A DNA stretch of 64,000 nucleotides from Branchiostoma belcheri (Eukaryota > Chordata > Leptocardii > Amphioxiformes > Branchiostomatidae), in NCBI RefSeq assembly GCF_001625305.1, contig NW_017803824.1:2754960-2818959 (forward strand). The letters run 5' to 3'. Made by a program: the position numbers and the translations under genes. Shown here piece by piece: positions 33,443-48,400 of the stretch (positions are counted from its first letter, which is position 1; the number at the start of each line of letters is the position of its first letter). The notes under the pieces were generated by a model, which was not told the DNA's origin, searched no databases, and saw only the letters and a program-made list of their open reading frames with translations.

Positions 33443-36400
33443 CTGTAGGCAGGGGGGATTCACAGTTAGTGGTAATCTGTTGCTACTTTGTACAAAATAA
33501 CATAGAAGCATATACACAACATATGACAGCCAAGAGAATGATAAGAAACAGTCGCAACTATTGGACCCAGTGTCATCAAGCAGAGAGAACTACTGTAAAC
33601 TGGACTTTCTTATCATTATAGATAATAGGGAGAATGTTCTTGAAAAAGGTTAAGCAACAATGAGATACACTGTAAGCAAGGTGTAGTTGTGATGAGTTGT
33701 TTCACAAAATATGAAAATCTGTCTGGAAGCTCAAAGTTTCAAACGTTCTGCTAAAAGAGTTAAAAACAAGAGTTGACAAGAAGTTAACTGACCGAGGAAG
33801 TTAGCAGAGGACGGTCTGAACTGGTTGTCTGGGGACTGCGGAGACTCGATGTTGAGCTCGGGTACGGGACCCAGGGTGCCGTTACTGTTACTGTTGTTCC
33901 CGTTGGTCAGGAAGCCCGGAGGGAGGGAGGGGGGCAGGACTCCCGGCATGGGCAGGTTAGGTGTGGTCGGCGTCTGCAGGTAGAATAGGTGTGTAAGGAG
34001 CACAATAGATTGTAAGAGCATTGTCAAAGGTTGGTCAAAACCATGCACTGCTGCAGATAATCACTAGGTGGCACTGCTATATAAGAACCTGGGACCACCC
34101 GAAAGAAGATAAAACTACAAATTAAAGTCTCCAAAAGCAATTTCAGGGCAGTAAAACTGGATTTTCCAACTCAATTTTCTAGTCATTTTTCTGATATAGT
34201 ACGTTGCATCAACACTACCAGTATCCCATATCATACTAATACCAAGAAATAAAGGAACTTCTCACATAGCATGTATCAGAGCTACAGTATTTCAAATGTT
34301 TGAAATGATGACAAAAATGTGCAGAAAAAGCTAGTTAATAGTTTTGTTGCCCGGACATTGTACTGGATGCCTTTGAACAAATCACAAACTCTCACCTTGT
34401 CATAAAAAGCAGCTTCACTCTCGTCCAGGTCCTCCACGACCAGCGAGGGGAAGACGCCGACCGTCCCATTATACTCGCCCTTCCACCAGCCGTCGTCCAC
34501 CCCGTTAGCGTCCTTACTCGTCACGTTGATGATCGCGCCCTCTGGGAACGTCAGCTCCTCCGGGTTACTGGCGTCAAAGTCGTACAGCGCTCGCACCAGG
34601 GATACTAGAAACAGAACAGTGTTTACGGAAAGCCATCAAAGCATTGTCAATGCTTTAATGAAATGATGCTCCAAGATATCTAAAATGCAATCTTACTTTG
34701 AAAAGCATTTCCAGGCTTTCATTTTTGGCAGACTGTATTCAAGCTTCTTCTCTTTTGCTTACATTATGCTTACCACTCCTTTGATTGGGGCTTTGCCACT
34801 GGCTTTTTTAAGACTAATGTCAAGCCCATGAGATTGACCTCATGAAAGCTTTCAACACATTTACACTCATTACCACAGTACCCCAGACTTATATTGTAAC
34901 TTTTACTTGTTTTAAAATGCTCGAACAGTTACCATGCATGGCAAATTTAGACGTTTTGACAAAGTCATGCCCAACTATTCATCAACAAAATGTGAATTAG
35001 CACAGATACATGAAAAGATAAGCATTAATCTCACATCCTTGTTGCTGGAATGGTGGAGATGTCTCGGTAGTCCCCAGTGCCTGCTGTACCTCCCAGTCTG
35101 TACTGGACATGGAGGATGTGTAGGACCCAGATACGTGTTGGGGGGAACCAACCGTCTGGGCCGTCTCCAACTGTTCATATTGCACCTAAAACAAGTCAGT
35201 AACCAACTTTAACACTGCATTATGAAACGTCAAGTTGTGCTTTTGCAGCACGTCGGCAGAACGGTCTGCACCTGCGTGAAACCCCCATTTTTCACGGTTT
35301 TTGTTGGATTTTTGGCCAATGGTGCATCAGAATTTTGCCTGTTATTTTTCTGACATAACATTTAGACACTACAGACAGGATGTTCACCATATATGCACGA
35401 ATTCGTCCCTATATGAGAAATTCTGCCAAAGTGCTATGCATAATACATTACAGGTTTTGCACAGGTGCAGTACATCCTGCCGATGTGCTTGCCTTTGCAG
35501 ACTTTCTTTACTCTGCAAAAAAAGCAGGAGACCAGAGTGGCTGGGTGATCAGTCCCCTTCCCTATCCACTTCACATTTGTGTTTCAATTCACCTACACTG
35601 CCCTTTGATTGTGGAAAGAATTATGTTCTGTTAACTCACTGCTGAGTGACCATGCTGGGTGTGATAACCATCATGGCTTATTTGCCAAAGCAGCCAATAT
35701 TAATGCGCATACAGATAGAGGTTTATGCACAGTACTTACATCGGTGGAAGATACAGAGTTTGTGATGTGTGTGGGTGTGTGCAAGCATGCATGCATGTGT
35801 GTGTTAACGTTGTGTGCAGGGGCTCTATACTGTACTTACATCAGCAGAAGATACAGAGTTTGTGATGTGGGTGGGTGGCTGTGGGATCTGTACTGTATTT
35901 AGAAGATAGAGTTTATGAGGTGTGTGGGTGGGAGGGAGGGGGTTCTTATGTACTTTACTTACATCAGTAGAAGATACAGAGTTTGTGACATGTGAAGGTG
36001 AGTCGGAGGAGTCTCTCCTGTCCACACTGCTGCTGTCCCACTGCAGGTAGTTCTCTGGAACATACCCAACCTCACCTCTCTGGTTACGCCCCTGAGAAAT
36101 ACACAGGTATGGAGTGAGGGAAGACAAAAAATTTATTTAGTGTTAAGTGCTTACTAACAAGATCTGTACCCACATCTGCACTAGTAACATCTGTACTCAC
36201 AACTGCACGTTTTCACAATATTCAAACTGACACTGTTGTCCCTGTCCTTGGTGCTGAATGACATTCACACAGACACTGCTGTCCCTGAATGTCATTCACA
36301 CGGACAATAACACATTCACACTAAAAGTACCTCACTGACCCCAATGCTGAATAACATTTCACTTAACACTTACACAGGTTTATAGATACAGATACTTACC

Positions 36401-39400
36401 ATCACCCATCCCTCAATGTCTCCATCATCTATGGCCTCTACAATGTCCCCCTCTGCAATGGTCAGCTCGTCTGACTTCTGGCCCTGAAACGCATGGTTAC
36501 AAAGTTTGGGTTGTTTCTATCACTTAATAAAGCAAAGAATGTGCAGCTGTAAACAGCCTACCAGGTTTTAAAGGTAATTCAAACTGCAAAATGTTCAGTA
36601 AGAACAAGGCATTTTTGCCTCCCAAAAGTTGTATACTTAATGTTGTTTAAAAGTGTCCCACTGTTTTTCTTCTCTTTTGTAACACTGCCAAATATTGGAT
36701 GTTTTAAAAGTACATAAATGGCCCACCTCGTATGGATATAGAACGGAGCAGGTGATTGGGTACTGCCGAGACTGCATGGAGGGGCTGGAGCTGACCGCGT
36801 CCGCACCGTTAAACACGACGGTGTTGTCAAATGTGTCGTCCCACTCATCTGTCTGATCCCCAAACCCTGCGTCATCCTCCTGAAGATAGAAACATTTATG
36901 TCAATTTGCATCTAAGTCGGAAGTACCTTTCTGGCAAAAAGTAGTATATACATTAATGAGATAGATGTTGCATCTGCAATCAATTCAATGCTATTTTTCT
37001 CTGTCTTTAAGTTTAAATCTTACAAATACGTACACAAGGATTGAAATGGGAGTTAAGTGTTAGGACAGCAGAGCAGTTGTATTGTGTTGATTCATGTAGT
37101 AAGCAAGTATACCATCAACGTTGGTACATTATACCTTACCTTGCTGGAAGACTAGATCCAATAGGATCCGAGGGCAAGCAGGAAAGAAAAAAAATTGTTT
37201 TGGTCAAAAGCCTCATGGGACAAGCAGTGTTAATGAAAAAATATGAACAATTTACTCTGGAAGCCTAATTGCAAGCACTATGACTTAACATAAAGTCTGC
37301 ATCAAGATCTTGAACAGTGTTATTACCAACCATACTACAGCAGAAATATACATATGTGACGTAAACACAAACAATGCCTATTCAACCATAGGTAAAAAAA
37401 TTCTGAAAAATCTAAAAACCAAAGCTGAACATCTGCCTCATCAACAGAACCAAAGAACGCCTTTCTACCATGCATAAAGAAGAAAACAATGAGGACCAAG
37501 CTATTTTCCATTCTACCAAAGCTTAGATCAGTACAGACAACTGAACATCTGACACAGGAACTAAAGACTACAACACAACAGAAACATCTGTGAAGGCCCT
37601 ATAACAGGAACAAAAGTAGCCATGCAACAAAAAGACTCCATCTATGCAGTTTTTTTTTACCAGTTCTCTAAAAGTCTTTGATGAACAACATAAAAAGACC
37701 TTCAGTGAGCATCAAACATTGTTTTAAGATGAAACAAGAATAACTTAAACTTAGAGACAAGAACTGACTAAACCAAACCAAGCAGCAAGCCACCACCAAG
37801 CAAAACAGAAAGAGAGAGGGCCATTCCACTATAGGGACGCAACACCACTAGAAGATTCCCCCGTACCATGGAGACCTTAACAGGAGTGGAGTCTCCCGTC
37901 TTCTGTCCAAAGTCTCCCCTGTCCTGGCTGCTCTCGAGGAACACGTCATCGTTGGGAGACACGGGTCCGATCTCCACATTCCCAGCGGAGGTGGTGCTGC
38001 TGAGATCGGCAGACGTGGAGGACCCACCGGGCCAGTCACTGGTGGAGGAGGCCGCTGCACTGGTGTCAAATGTCTCTTCCCAGTCGTCGTAGTTGGAACC
38101 CTGACAATAACTTGTTAGTTACTATAACTTGTAAAGCTAACAGTTGTGTTAGTATCTATCAATTTTTCCCTGCTTGCTGTATGAATAGGCAACAGGAAGA
38201 GAGCATTACACAATACCAGGGAGCCATCTCTTGCACCAGACCTTAGCACTTCTTCTTTGCAAACCATTCTGCCACAGCAGACTGCCCATGCTGTTTCATG
38301 CTCACTCACACTCACTGTGTGACTACATAAGCACTTTCCCAGCCTATCTGAATGCACCTTACAGACCAGGTTATACTGCATCACACACAAAACTGTGCTG
38401 TCCATCACACACAGCCTTACTGACCTGACTGGAAGGATTGGGACTTGTTCCACCTAATCTACTAGGTGAGAGAAGATTTTTCTCATCTTCTTGTTGTGAG
38501 TGCTGGGAACGAATACACATGGGGGAGGAAGACAAAGAAAGAAAGAAAGAAAAAGAATGGGGGTGAAAATAAAATTTTATGTTCTAAATAAATGGGTGCT
38601 CTATGAATCACAAATCTCATAGAGCAATAAAATATTAAGATATGTGTAAAGAAACAACAAAACAATCTGTAGGCAATTTTACACACAGAAAAGGGGAAGA
38701 TCTCTTCTTGATAACATATATTTTCTAAAATCAAAACCAATATGTGGGAGACCTTCAACATTTTGAAATGTATATAGACTGCAGCAGCAAAAGACATTTC
38801 AAACATCATCCACTGTCTTTCATCACTGAACTGCAAATGAGACTCTGAAGAACACTAGAACTTATCTGTAAATGTCTAGTTAATCATCTAGGAAAACTCA
38901 TGTAAATGTCTGTTCACCTCGGAGTTGAGCGAAAGCCGGGAACTTGTCCTGCTGAGTCGTCCCTCCCCTTCAGGAGGTGAGAGTAATGAGGACGTGGTCT
39001 GGCTCAACCACTGGTCCACGTTTACTACAAATAGACACAAGAAACACATTCTTATATTTGGAGCAGAAAAATAAACAGTAACAAACATCCACCCGATCGT
39101 ATTAACAGCAAGACACTATATCTCTTTTTGACGTTCTTGATTTTTGTCACATTTGCAAGCCTAAAGCTGTCTCATAACATGTGAAAGGTGAAGATTTGTC
39201 CATAGCAAACAGCACTGTATAATGTAAAGAAAAGTTAAAAGACAACTCACCCCCTGCTACTCTCAGCTGCTCAAGCCTGGCTTCCGCTTTAGCCAGGGAT
39301 GTCTGTAAGACAAAAAGAATAAATTATCCCATTGTACAGACTAACCAGGAACATGTACTTTCAACTATGATAAAACAGAAACTTTCAAAAACTCAAATCT

Positions 39401-42400
39401 CTTTCATTGTCTTTGATTTTAGTTTACCAAGATTCAATGTGATCCATGTCATGTATAGTCTAGTGCATAGTGCTGTTTTTTTTCTTGCCCAAGATGGAAA
39501 CAAAGGAGTGTACACACAAACACACACACACACACACACACGCGCGCATTAAGCATCACAAGTACACATAACCCACCTCTGCTTTTCTAACCCCCTGTTT
39601 TGCCTCCTCTATCTTCTGCTCGGCCTCGACGGGACTAAACTCTGCCAGGCTGTCGGGGTTCTCCTTGTACGTACTCATCTGGTTGCTCAGGTCCCGCTGA
39701 GACTTCTGCTGGTCCCGGATGTTTTTCTGCTCGCGGGCGATCTTGTTGGCCCACTTCCTGGCCTCCTTGTCCAGAGACTGTTCCCCCATCGTCGACTCTT
39801 GGAGGGTGCTGATCTGTACATGTGGAAATGTAAGGCAGCTCAGAAGAGGAAGTTGTCCACACACACATACTATACACAGAAGTGCCTCTTTCTTATGTCA
39901 GGTTTTAATCCAATAGAGAATTGGGTACATCAGTAAGGTTAATCTTTTTGTCTTTATGACTTTTCAGTTGGTCCAATTAATGTGTATTCAAAGTTTGCAA
40001 TTTATCCAGGACTGTTTTTAAGAATTCATATCCAATGTAAAATATAGCAATTTGTGTCTTTCAACATTCTACATGTACATGTAGATCTAACCAGAGACAG
40101 GAGTAGGACATGCACCACTCAACTTACCCTGTCGTTATCACAGGGGTCGAAGTCATACTGGATGTTGTCAGAGAATACGGGGTTGGAATGGAAGAAGCAT
40201 TGCTGGTTGAACTGTCTGCTGATCTGAATAAAAGATTAACAACAAATCAATAAACAATCAGTACACTATACATCAGTACACAGTGCAGTATTCTCTCAAG
40301 GCATATTGCTTAACTGAGATGTGACTGGAGTTGTGCACATGAAACTTTTTTTGGACATTCAGGAATGCGTTGAAATGAAGAGCTTACATCACAGTAGACA
40401 TGATATAATCTCCAAGCAGATCTGTTGGTGGCTGCAAAAGACATTATCAAATTGGCCAGGCAGTATTGGCCAGAGGAGTATCCATTATCCTCTGGCCAAA
40501 GGATACTGCCTTGCCACCATATGATCTGCTTGGAGATTACACATGATATTAAGATATTCCGATTCTTGAGTAGGAGTGTTAGTTACCAGTTCTGCCTGGC
40601 TGAGGACGTCCCGGAAGCTGCGTGCTGCCTGTGTGTTGAGGTCCACCTGGGTCTTAGTCAGGAGCACCAGAAACTCCTTCATGTTGTCATAGATATCTCC
40701 GTCACATTCCTGTAGAAAAGACAGGAGGGGGAAAAATGTTCAATTATGTAAGGTTTGCAGATTATACAAAAAGGAGCATGATCTTGATCCAGTTCTAGCT
40801 ACTCTTCCACAGACAGATGCATATGTACAGTATCTACAGGTTCATTGTACCGGAGAAATTTCCCTAGCTCTTTCCAACAAGCACAATGAACAGCGGCTTA
40901 TGTCCCGTCATAAGGACTGTGACCCTTTACAGTATTGTGCATATTGGGTGAGCGACAACAGACACAATTTAAACTCCCAACCTCTTGGTCCAGAGGCAGG
41001 GTCACTAACCACTGGACTATTCATGATACTATAAGACAAACCCAAGATGAGAAATGTTCTAACCTCCATGATCTCTGGCAGGTCCGTCTGAAAGTAGCGT
41101 TTCTGGTGTGCGTTGGCAGCAGCCAGAGACATCAGGTAGTCATTCCTGGCCACGGCTGACTTACTGTCACAAGACTCCTTCCTCGCTGACAGCTGAAATA
41201 TGGAACCAATATGTGCATTTATTTTTCTTCTATTGGTTCAACTTTGAAACTTTGAAACTGACATGCAGCTGTAGCTGTCTAACTAACCATCTATATTACG
41301 TTTTGGAAATTTCACTTTGGATGTACCCCTACTTTTATAGAGTGTGGTATTTCTTTACAAACATACTCAAGGTGTAATCTACATGGGAAGCACAGCTAAT
41401 ATTTTCCTATAAAGGACTCTAAATTACCAGTAGCATGGATTTCAAGGCTCAGTACATGTACACTGGCAGCCATGTACGATTAAAATCCTGCCCTTGTGTC
41501 TAGACACAAGACTGCTAACTACTACACCATATACAAAACTCAATTGCCTAATACATGTATTGTCCATGTCTAGAACTTTCATTAGTAACATTATGTAAAT
41601 GTAGCCCAATTCTACTCAGGCCTGATCAACATGTGGTCAATCATTCTGCTCGAGGGCTACATATCACATCACTGCTTTTCAGTCACAGTTCACTACAGAT
41701 TAATTAACAATACATTAAGTGTAGCTTCACATTTGGCTGCTACATGTACTATATAACTACATAATGAACAGGCACTCTGTTGTACCTTGGCACTATTTTT
41801 CTGTAGAGTTGCTTTGGACTGGAATATACTGGTTGCATTTCTTTTCATTCTGAAAGAAGAAGTTGTAAACAACATGTAAGTCTGATAGCCTAGAAAGATG
41901 TGCATGTGGTAAGCCATAAAAATAAGAAAGTCCCCAAGACAAGGTTTAGAAAGCCATATAAATTCATTATCAAAATTTCATATCAACAATAAAACACATC
42001 TACGAGTTTCTGGTTTCTTACATACATGTATGTACACAACAGATATTTTTGTGACAGCATCGCCACTGAATTTTATGTGGTGAGATCACTTAGAATGACT
42101 TATTTTGCATCTAGTGTATCTTTACGTAAGAAACTGACTTGCTCTCCGCATCCTTAGCCTTCTCCCGAGCGTCGTGAGCGACATGCTCCACCTCGAAGTA
42201 CGTTTTCTTCAGCTTGTTCATCTCCTTGACAGTCAAGGTGACCTCCTGGTGTAAGAGGTTCAGCTGCTCCGTGCACTGCCGACAGAAAATGGAACAAGAT
42301 TAGGCCTAGGAAAAAAATGTCGTGTTTCCTGCTTCAGACCTGAAATAAATTAGGGACAGTAGGTTTGGATTATCTTTTTTTTCATTTTTTTTTTTAGACT

Positions 42401-45400
42401 TTGGTGATCTCTAGTGATCCAATTTATACAATGCAGTTTAACAATGAAAGTAAAACTTGTATGAGGACACTTATATTTTCAATGTCAATGTTGGAAAACG
42501 GATTGCACAATGTTTCATCACTCAGTTGTATGATCATGGAGCAAGAAAAGGTCGATCAGCTTGAAAAAATAATGTCCCATGCAGGGGTCTACCAAAAAAA
42601 GGCTAGAGCCGGCAGTTTTTTTCTAGGGTCAGTCGGGAAAACAGGAAACACAACATTTTTTTCCTAGGCCTTAGTCGCACTTAAGACAGAGAGAGCCCTG
42701 CAGAACGTACAACATTACACTCAGGCCTGTAGAATTACCTACAAGATCAATACTTGGCTCTGGTACAGGCAAGGACAAGAAACAGTCAGGAGTTCCAAGG
42801 TGACATCCAATATGGTCCAGGCGCTTTCCTTGGAAAGTGTTATACAAGTAGGGCTTGGGTGGAACAAGCCATTACAGGCAAGCTGATACCATTTGCCTGC
42901 CAAGTTGGCACACAGTTGTGTGTTGGCATGCAGCTTGTTTTACTGCTTAACTAGGCAGCTGCAGATACAGTTGCAGACACAGGTTGTCTACTTGGGAAAA
43001 ACAACTTTGTAGATTTACATGTCCCATAGATACATTAGTCACTTAACACATCTAAAAACAACTTTCAAATGGGTAATATCTATACTCTCAAATCTTATGA
43101 CAGCTTCTGGCTTGAGTGGAATTACTTGAGAGGTAATCTCAGTCACAGCATTTATTGCATGAGGAAATCTATAGATAAGAAATTTCAAAGATTGACGCAG
43201 ACTTACTTTTTTCAGCTGCAGGTCTTTGGATGACTTGAGAGTCTTGGCAGGCTCGACTATCCCAGTGCGTAGTGACTCTGCTGTGGAAAGCCTGGCCTTG
43301 GCCAGCGTGTCGGCCTGCTCTATAAGAGCTGCCCACACCACATACACACTCCTGATGTGCAGATGGTGGGAGAGAACAGTGTACATCAGGCAAATACAAA
43401 TATCAGTCCTTAGGCCACATGAAAACAAAGTCCAAGGGGAAGTCTGTACCATGGTACACTCTTGGAGTGCATGTAGTCAGATCCCAATTTTCCTTGCAGC
43501 CCTCTGTTTTTGTCTTGATTTCATACTTGATGTTTACTTTAGAATGTCTTAGAGCCAAGGAAATGGATTTGTGTGGTCTTAAGCTGCTGTACACTTCCCT
43601 ATACATGTAGATGTAAATGTTACTTATTATTTTAATCTACATATTTCCACTGATTGCCTCATTATTACATGTTGAATTTCAAAGTTGTATTATGTCCTAA
43701 TGTATAGACTGGACACTCTTGAAAAACACCTTAAAAAATCAGAGGCTTTCATGAGAAATATCAAACAAGAATGTTAAAAGAAACCAGGGGAAAAAGTAAC
43801 TCACCGAACTTGTTCACTGAAAAACAGAGGGAAACCACAGACCATTAAAACACCAACACCAACATAGGAAAATGTATGGCAGATAATCATTTCAGAACAT
43901 AATATTACTGTAAAGTATATTCAGTAATTAATTGTATGGGTAAGAAAAGACAAATAAAGTTGGAAATCAAGGTGAAGACCAACACCAACATAAGATGAAG
44001 TGGCGTGCTCTGTGTTCCCCTTACCTGTGGTTTGGTGGTTTGAGTTCATCGTCTGCCGGGTACTCCCTCTTCTGGAACTGTTTCACCAGTTTCTCCAGGG
44101 CCTACAGAACACAGAATGTATCTCAGTCATTCTACTATAATATAGATTCTATTGTTAAGACCTGACTATAAATATAACATAAAGAACCATATAAATGGGA
44201 TGTACATGTAAACAACTGGATAAGCTAGGATACCTGCAGAGACATATATAATTACACTGCAGAATTTGCTTAGATTTGTTGTGCTAATTCATCTGTAATT
44301 ATCTATTGATTCTTTATTCCACTGGTAAACAAGAGGATAACATTTAACTAAAAATAACAAAATGAGAAAAATAACATTCATAATAACATACATGTATGTG
44401 TATAACATATAGTACTTCCCAATGACTGAGTTTGCCAGATCAATGACTTTCTTATCATTATTTTATACAAAATTTAGCAAGGACAAAAAGCCTATAACAT
44501 GCACCCAGCTGCCCAACAGAATTATCTTCACCTTGAGGTCTGTTACAAAGGTTAACAGTACGTGACTACGTGCTATTGCGAGCTTATGGTCGCTGGTTCC
44601 CAATTCAGCTGATTATCGGAAATCTTTACTGCCAAATCAGTTACACTAAAAACGCATCAGTGACTCCCTGTGGCTGCTTTCATCTTGCCGTTCCTGTTTC
44701 ATTTCCATCTATAGGAACTCATTTTAATAGCAGTACAGAGAATACAAAGAATTAAATTATAGTTCAGGCAACAAAAAGTCTAATAATAAAAAAGTAATAT
44801 TAGGCTAATCTCTACTGGAATTTAGTGTAAGACTTATAATTAGTTGTTTCAGCAAAACTACCTTGTACATACTGCTTTAAATTGGCCTCAACCGTGCAAC
44901 CCTTACAGAGAAAAATCTATATTCTACTAGTGAACCTTTCATTATGTATTGGAGCAGAAATATTGTCTTGAAAGGGCAGGAAAAGTTACGCTTTTGAATC
45001 CTGCATGCATGTATTCTGGCCTTATCTATGTTAATAACAAGTGTGCGAACTGTTTGGAAGCTCTTCTATGATTATGATCGTGGAAAAGAGCTATTTCTTT
45101 TGTACAGGAAGGCATCAATAATGTAAGAGACTGCATTTGAAGGTCAGGCCCGGGAGTATATCAGCGCAAGACAGGCCTACGTTAGGTAGTGATTATAGGG
45201 GTACGTAATGGCTGTTCTTTCTCAGCATATAATCACGGGCACAGCGGTACGCACCGGAATGGATGGAACACTCCGGAGTCTATTCAATCATCCTCTTTCA
45301 CTTGTCAAGTGGAAGAATGTGATTTGGTGGCTGGGAGTGTGTCGTATTTTACACGGGATACTTAGAAAGGGAGAGGATTTGAGAGTAACATTTGCCAAGT

Positions 45401-48400
45401 TCGATGCAAGGCGTTTTCAATGCCAAGAGATGGGAACTGGACAGATTGCTGGGTTTTTGCTTCTTCAGGATTATTATTTTGGGCTTTCTTGTGCATTTTT
45501 TTCTACAAAACTCTCATTAACATTCATTTTCACACAAACACTGTACATTTGCACTAAACCCAAAATTTGACTTCTCACAACACCTTTAAGATATAATTTT
45601 TTTTTATTCAAATGATTCAAATGTGCTGACATGCACTCCTATGGCCAGAAGTAAGGGGAATAGAGCACTACATTAATGTATTTGCAGCATTCCATATAAG
45701 CTGTCATTGAAAACAAAATGTTCAAATACTGATAGAAATGTACAACCCTTCTTTCTGACCCTACACAACCCTTTCTGATCCGCCCCCCTCCCGCTTCAAT
45801 TAGCCCAGCACATTCATCATTTGTGTCCCTCTCCCCAGATCTCAATCATGTCAGGATTGCATGTGGGAGAATGTGCACTCGTTAATAATGGATGATTTCT
45901 AATCCATTAATCACTACACAACATCATCGCACTGTATGATATTACAAGGAGAAAGATATTCGGGAACAATTAAAAAAAACATATCAGGATAGACTCTCAC
46001 AAATATAAGAAATATGAATTGTATATACATTGTATTGTTTATGAACATTGTTGAATAGTAATATTGAATATATCTTTTCTGCTATCTCATTTTTTTCTGC
46101 AAATAGTCAGTTGCATGAAGCTATCATTCAAAATGTATGCTTGTAAAACAACGCCCTACTATTATTAGTAGTAGTGCTAATGTAGAATACATTTGCTGAC
46201 GACTTTGAGGGAAATGACAGCCATTTTATATGCCATTATTCACTTAGCTTTAACCTGAGGTACTGTACCCTTGTGACTGCCTGGCCATTAAATCACAGTC
46301 TGCTGCATCAGGGGATGATTCAATTACTTTCCTACTTTAGAAAAAAGGACAGGTCAGCAGAGCAAGGTCTACAGAAGGCCTGACCAAGTTAATATGCTTC
46401 AAAGGTACATAGTATGCTATGAGAGACATATACGGTCACACATATATTCTCTTGCCTCTTGGACATTTTGAAGTAAAAATTGTGCCTGAGGTCAACTTAC
46501 TGCGAGGAAAAACTTTAACCTGACTATATAAAATGTATCTACTTCTTGAAAGAATGTGAAGCAACATAGTTTCTCATACTGTTTCAGTCTTGATCTTCCA
46601 GTTCATCATTATATTTTCAAATCTCAAAAGCAAGAGATCAACATAGAAATAGGTTCTGTGGTTTAAGCACACAGTTTCAAGACATGAATGTTCATGAAGT
46701 CACATTCAAGTTGTCCTGAAGTTGACTTGAAGTTAGATTAATTAAAAAGCTTGACATTGACAAATAAGGATGGTATCTGGGAAATTAATTTTTCTTTAAA
46801 GGTTAAGAAGGGAGGAATTAATCCCCCTTTGTGTCCCCAGAGTGACAAGGAAAAGAAATTGACAAAATTTGTTTTGCCCTCAAGCAAGGACATCGGGGAA
46901 ATTCATTGCTCATATTATAGGGGCCCTGGTCCTAGGGGTACGTTTACATGAGGGCTGGAAATGACACCTGCACATGCAGGTTAGTGCAGGTAAAACTGGA
47001 GTTGCGCTATTTCTGTACCACATGTACTGTACCTATGGCTGTTGTTCTTGTCAAAACCAGTGGAAGATCAGATTTACAGTAAAAGCTAAATGGTATTGAG
47101 ATGCATTTCCTCTCTAATTCCATTTGGGTCAGCGAGTCTGTCCCCACCAGTCACGGAGCACAGCAATAGACACAAATTTGTTTTCCCCCCAGGCAAGGAC
47201 ATTTAGGACATTTGTCCTGATATTAGACAGGCCCATTAATACATTTATATATTCCCCACGGGGGAACCCAGGCCGTACCAGTTTCCCCTGGCTATCAATG
47301 ACTGAAATCAATAGGAAAGTGTTGTTGCCATGGTGATAGAATGATGGACAGGAGGGAAATTTATACTGATATTGGAAGGGCACATTGGGCAGTTCCCCAT
47401 GTGACGGAATTCAATAGAAATCTGCCGTTGCCATAGAAATAGAACGATGAACATTACGTGGAATATCAGAAAGGGGGAAGCGAGAGAACCGGCTTTCAAG
47501 AATGATGGATAATCCACAGATTAAAATTTGCTGTTGTTATGGCAACAGAACAATGGAAACTTTTGATTGGAAAGAGGATATACCATAGCTTGAAATGTGT
47601 GTAAAGGGTAAGGACTTGCATTTAATATACAAGAACCTGCATACCCTTTTTTGTAAGGCGTAATCAAGCCTTTTCAGTCTTTGTAAAGTAGGCAGCCGTC
47701 CAAAATCATCATAATTCATAATCAGTATAATAGCTGTAACATGTAATTGTCCATAATCAGCTCTGAGAATTTAACGTAATTCGTAATCAGTGGTAAAAAT
47801 TTTGCGTAATTCGTAATCACTACCCTCCCCCCCCCCCATGCAGGCCCTCATATGCACAGGTCAGCATAAGCCCAGCATCCTTTTCTTTACTATCAGTTCT
47901 TCCTACATAAGCACCCTATCAATAACACTTCAAAGCATTAAGAGCAAGCTTACAACTTGCTTAATGAGTTCTTTAATGCCATCTTGATACCAGGTGCAAT
48001 ATAATACCACGGTCAATACTGCACATATACTGCAATGTTATCTTCCTGATACGTACGTGCTGTAAAATCTTTAGGTCAAATCTCGTTCAATGTGAATGTG
48101 ATTTTCCAAAGTCATGTTAACCAGCCTTGACTTCTAAAAAACCTAAAAGGCTTATCCGTATGCCCATCTCTAAGCAAGCCAACACTGATCACATGCGGAC
48201 AGGAATTCACTGGTAAGCAAACATTTGCTATGGGCCATCAGTCCGGGATGTCAGAGGCATGTGCTGAATGTTGGGTATGTGGAGTTGTGAGAGACAGACA
48301 TCGATATGTCCTGTCTGACCACAGGCTACTTTTGACACAGGATAAATCTGACCTAACACCCAACTGTCAGACCACAAAAAGACGGTGATGACACTGATGG

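Noticed and set aside
35035..35100. Donor GAG|GTACAG inside FCHSD exon 20
   Set aside because: It would end in phase 0, incompatible with the phase 1 acceptor of the SH3-2 exon; the GTGAGA donor at 35034 fits.
42401..42667. Plus-strand 88-codon frame
   Set aside because: It lies entirely within the 370-bp TIR element and has no domain.
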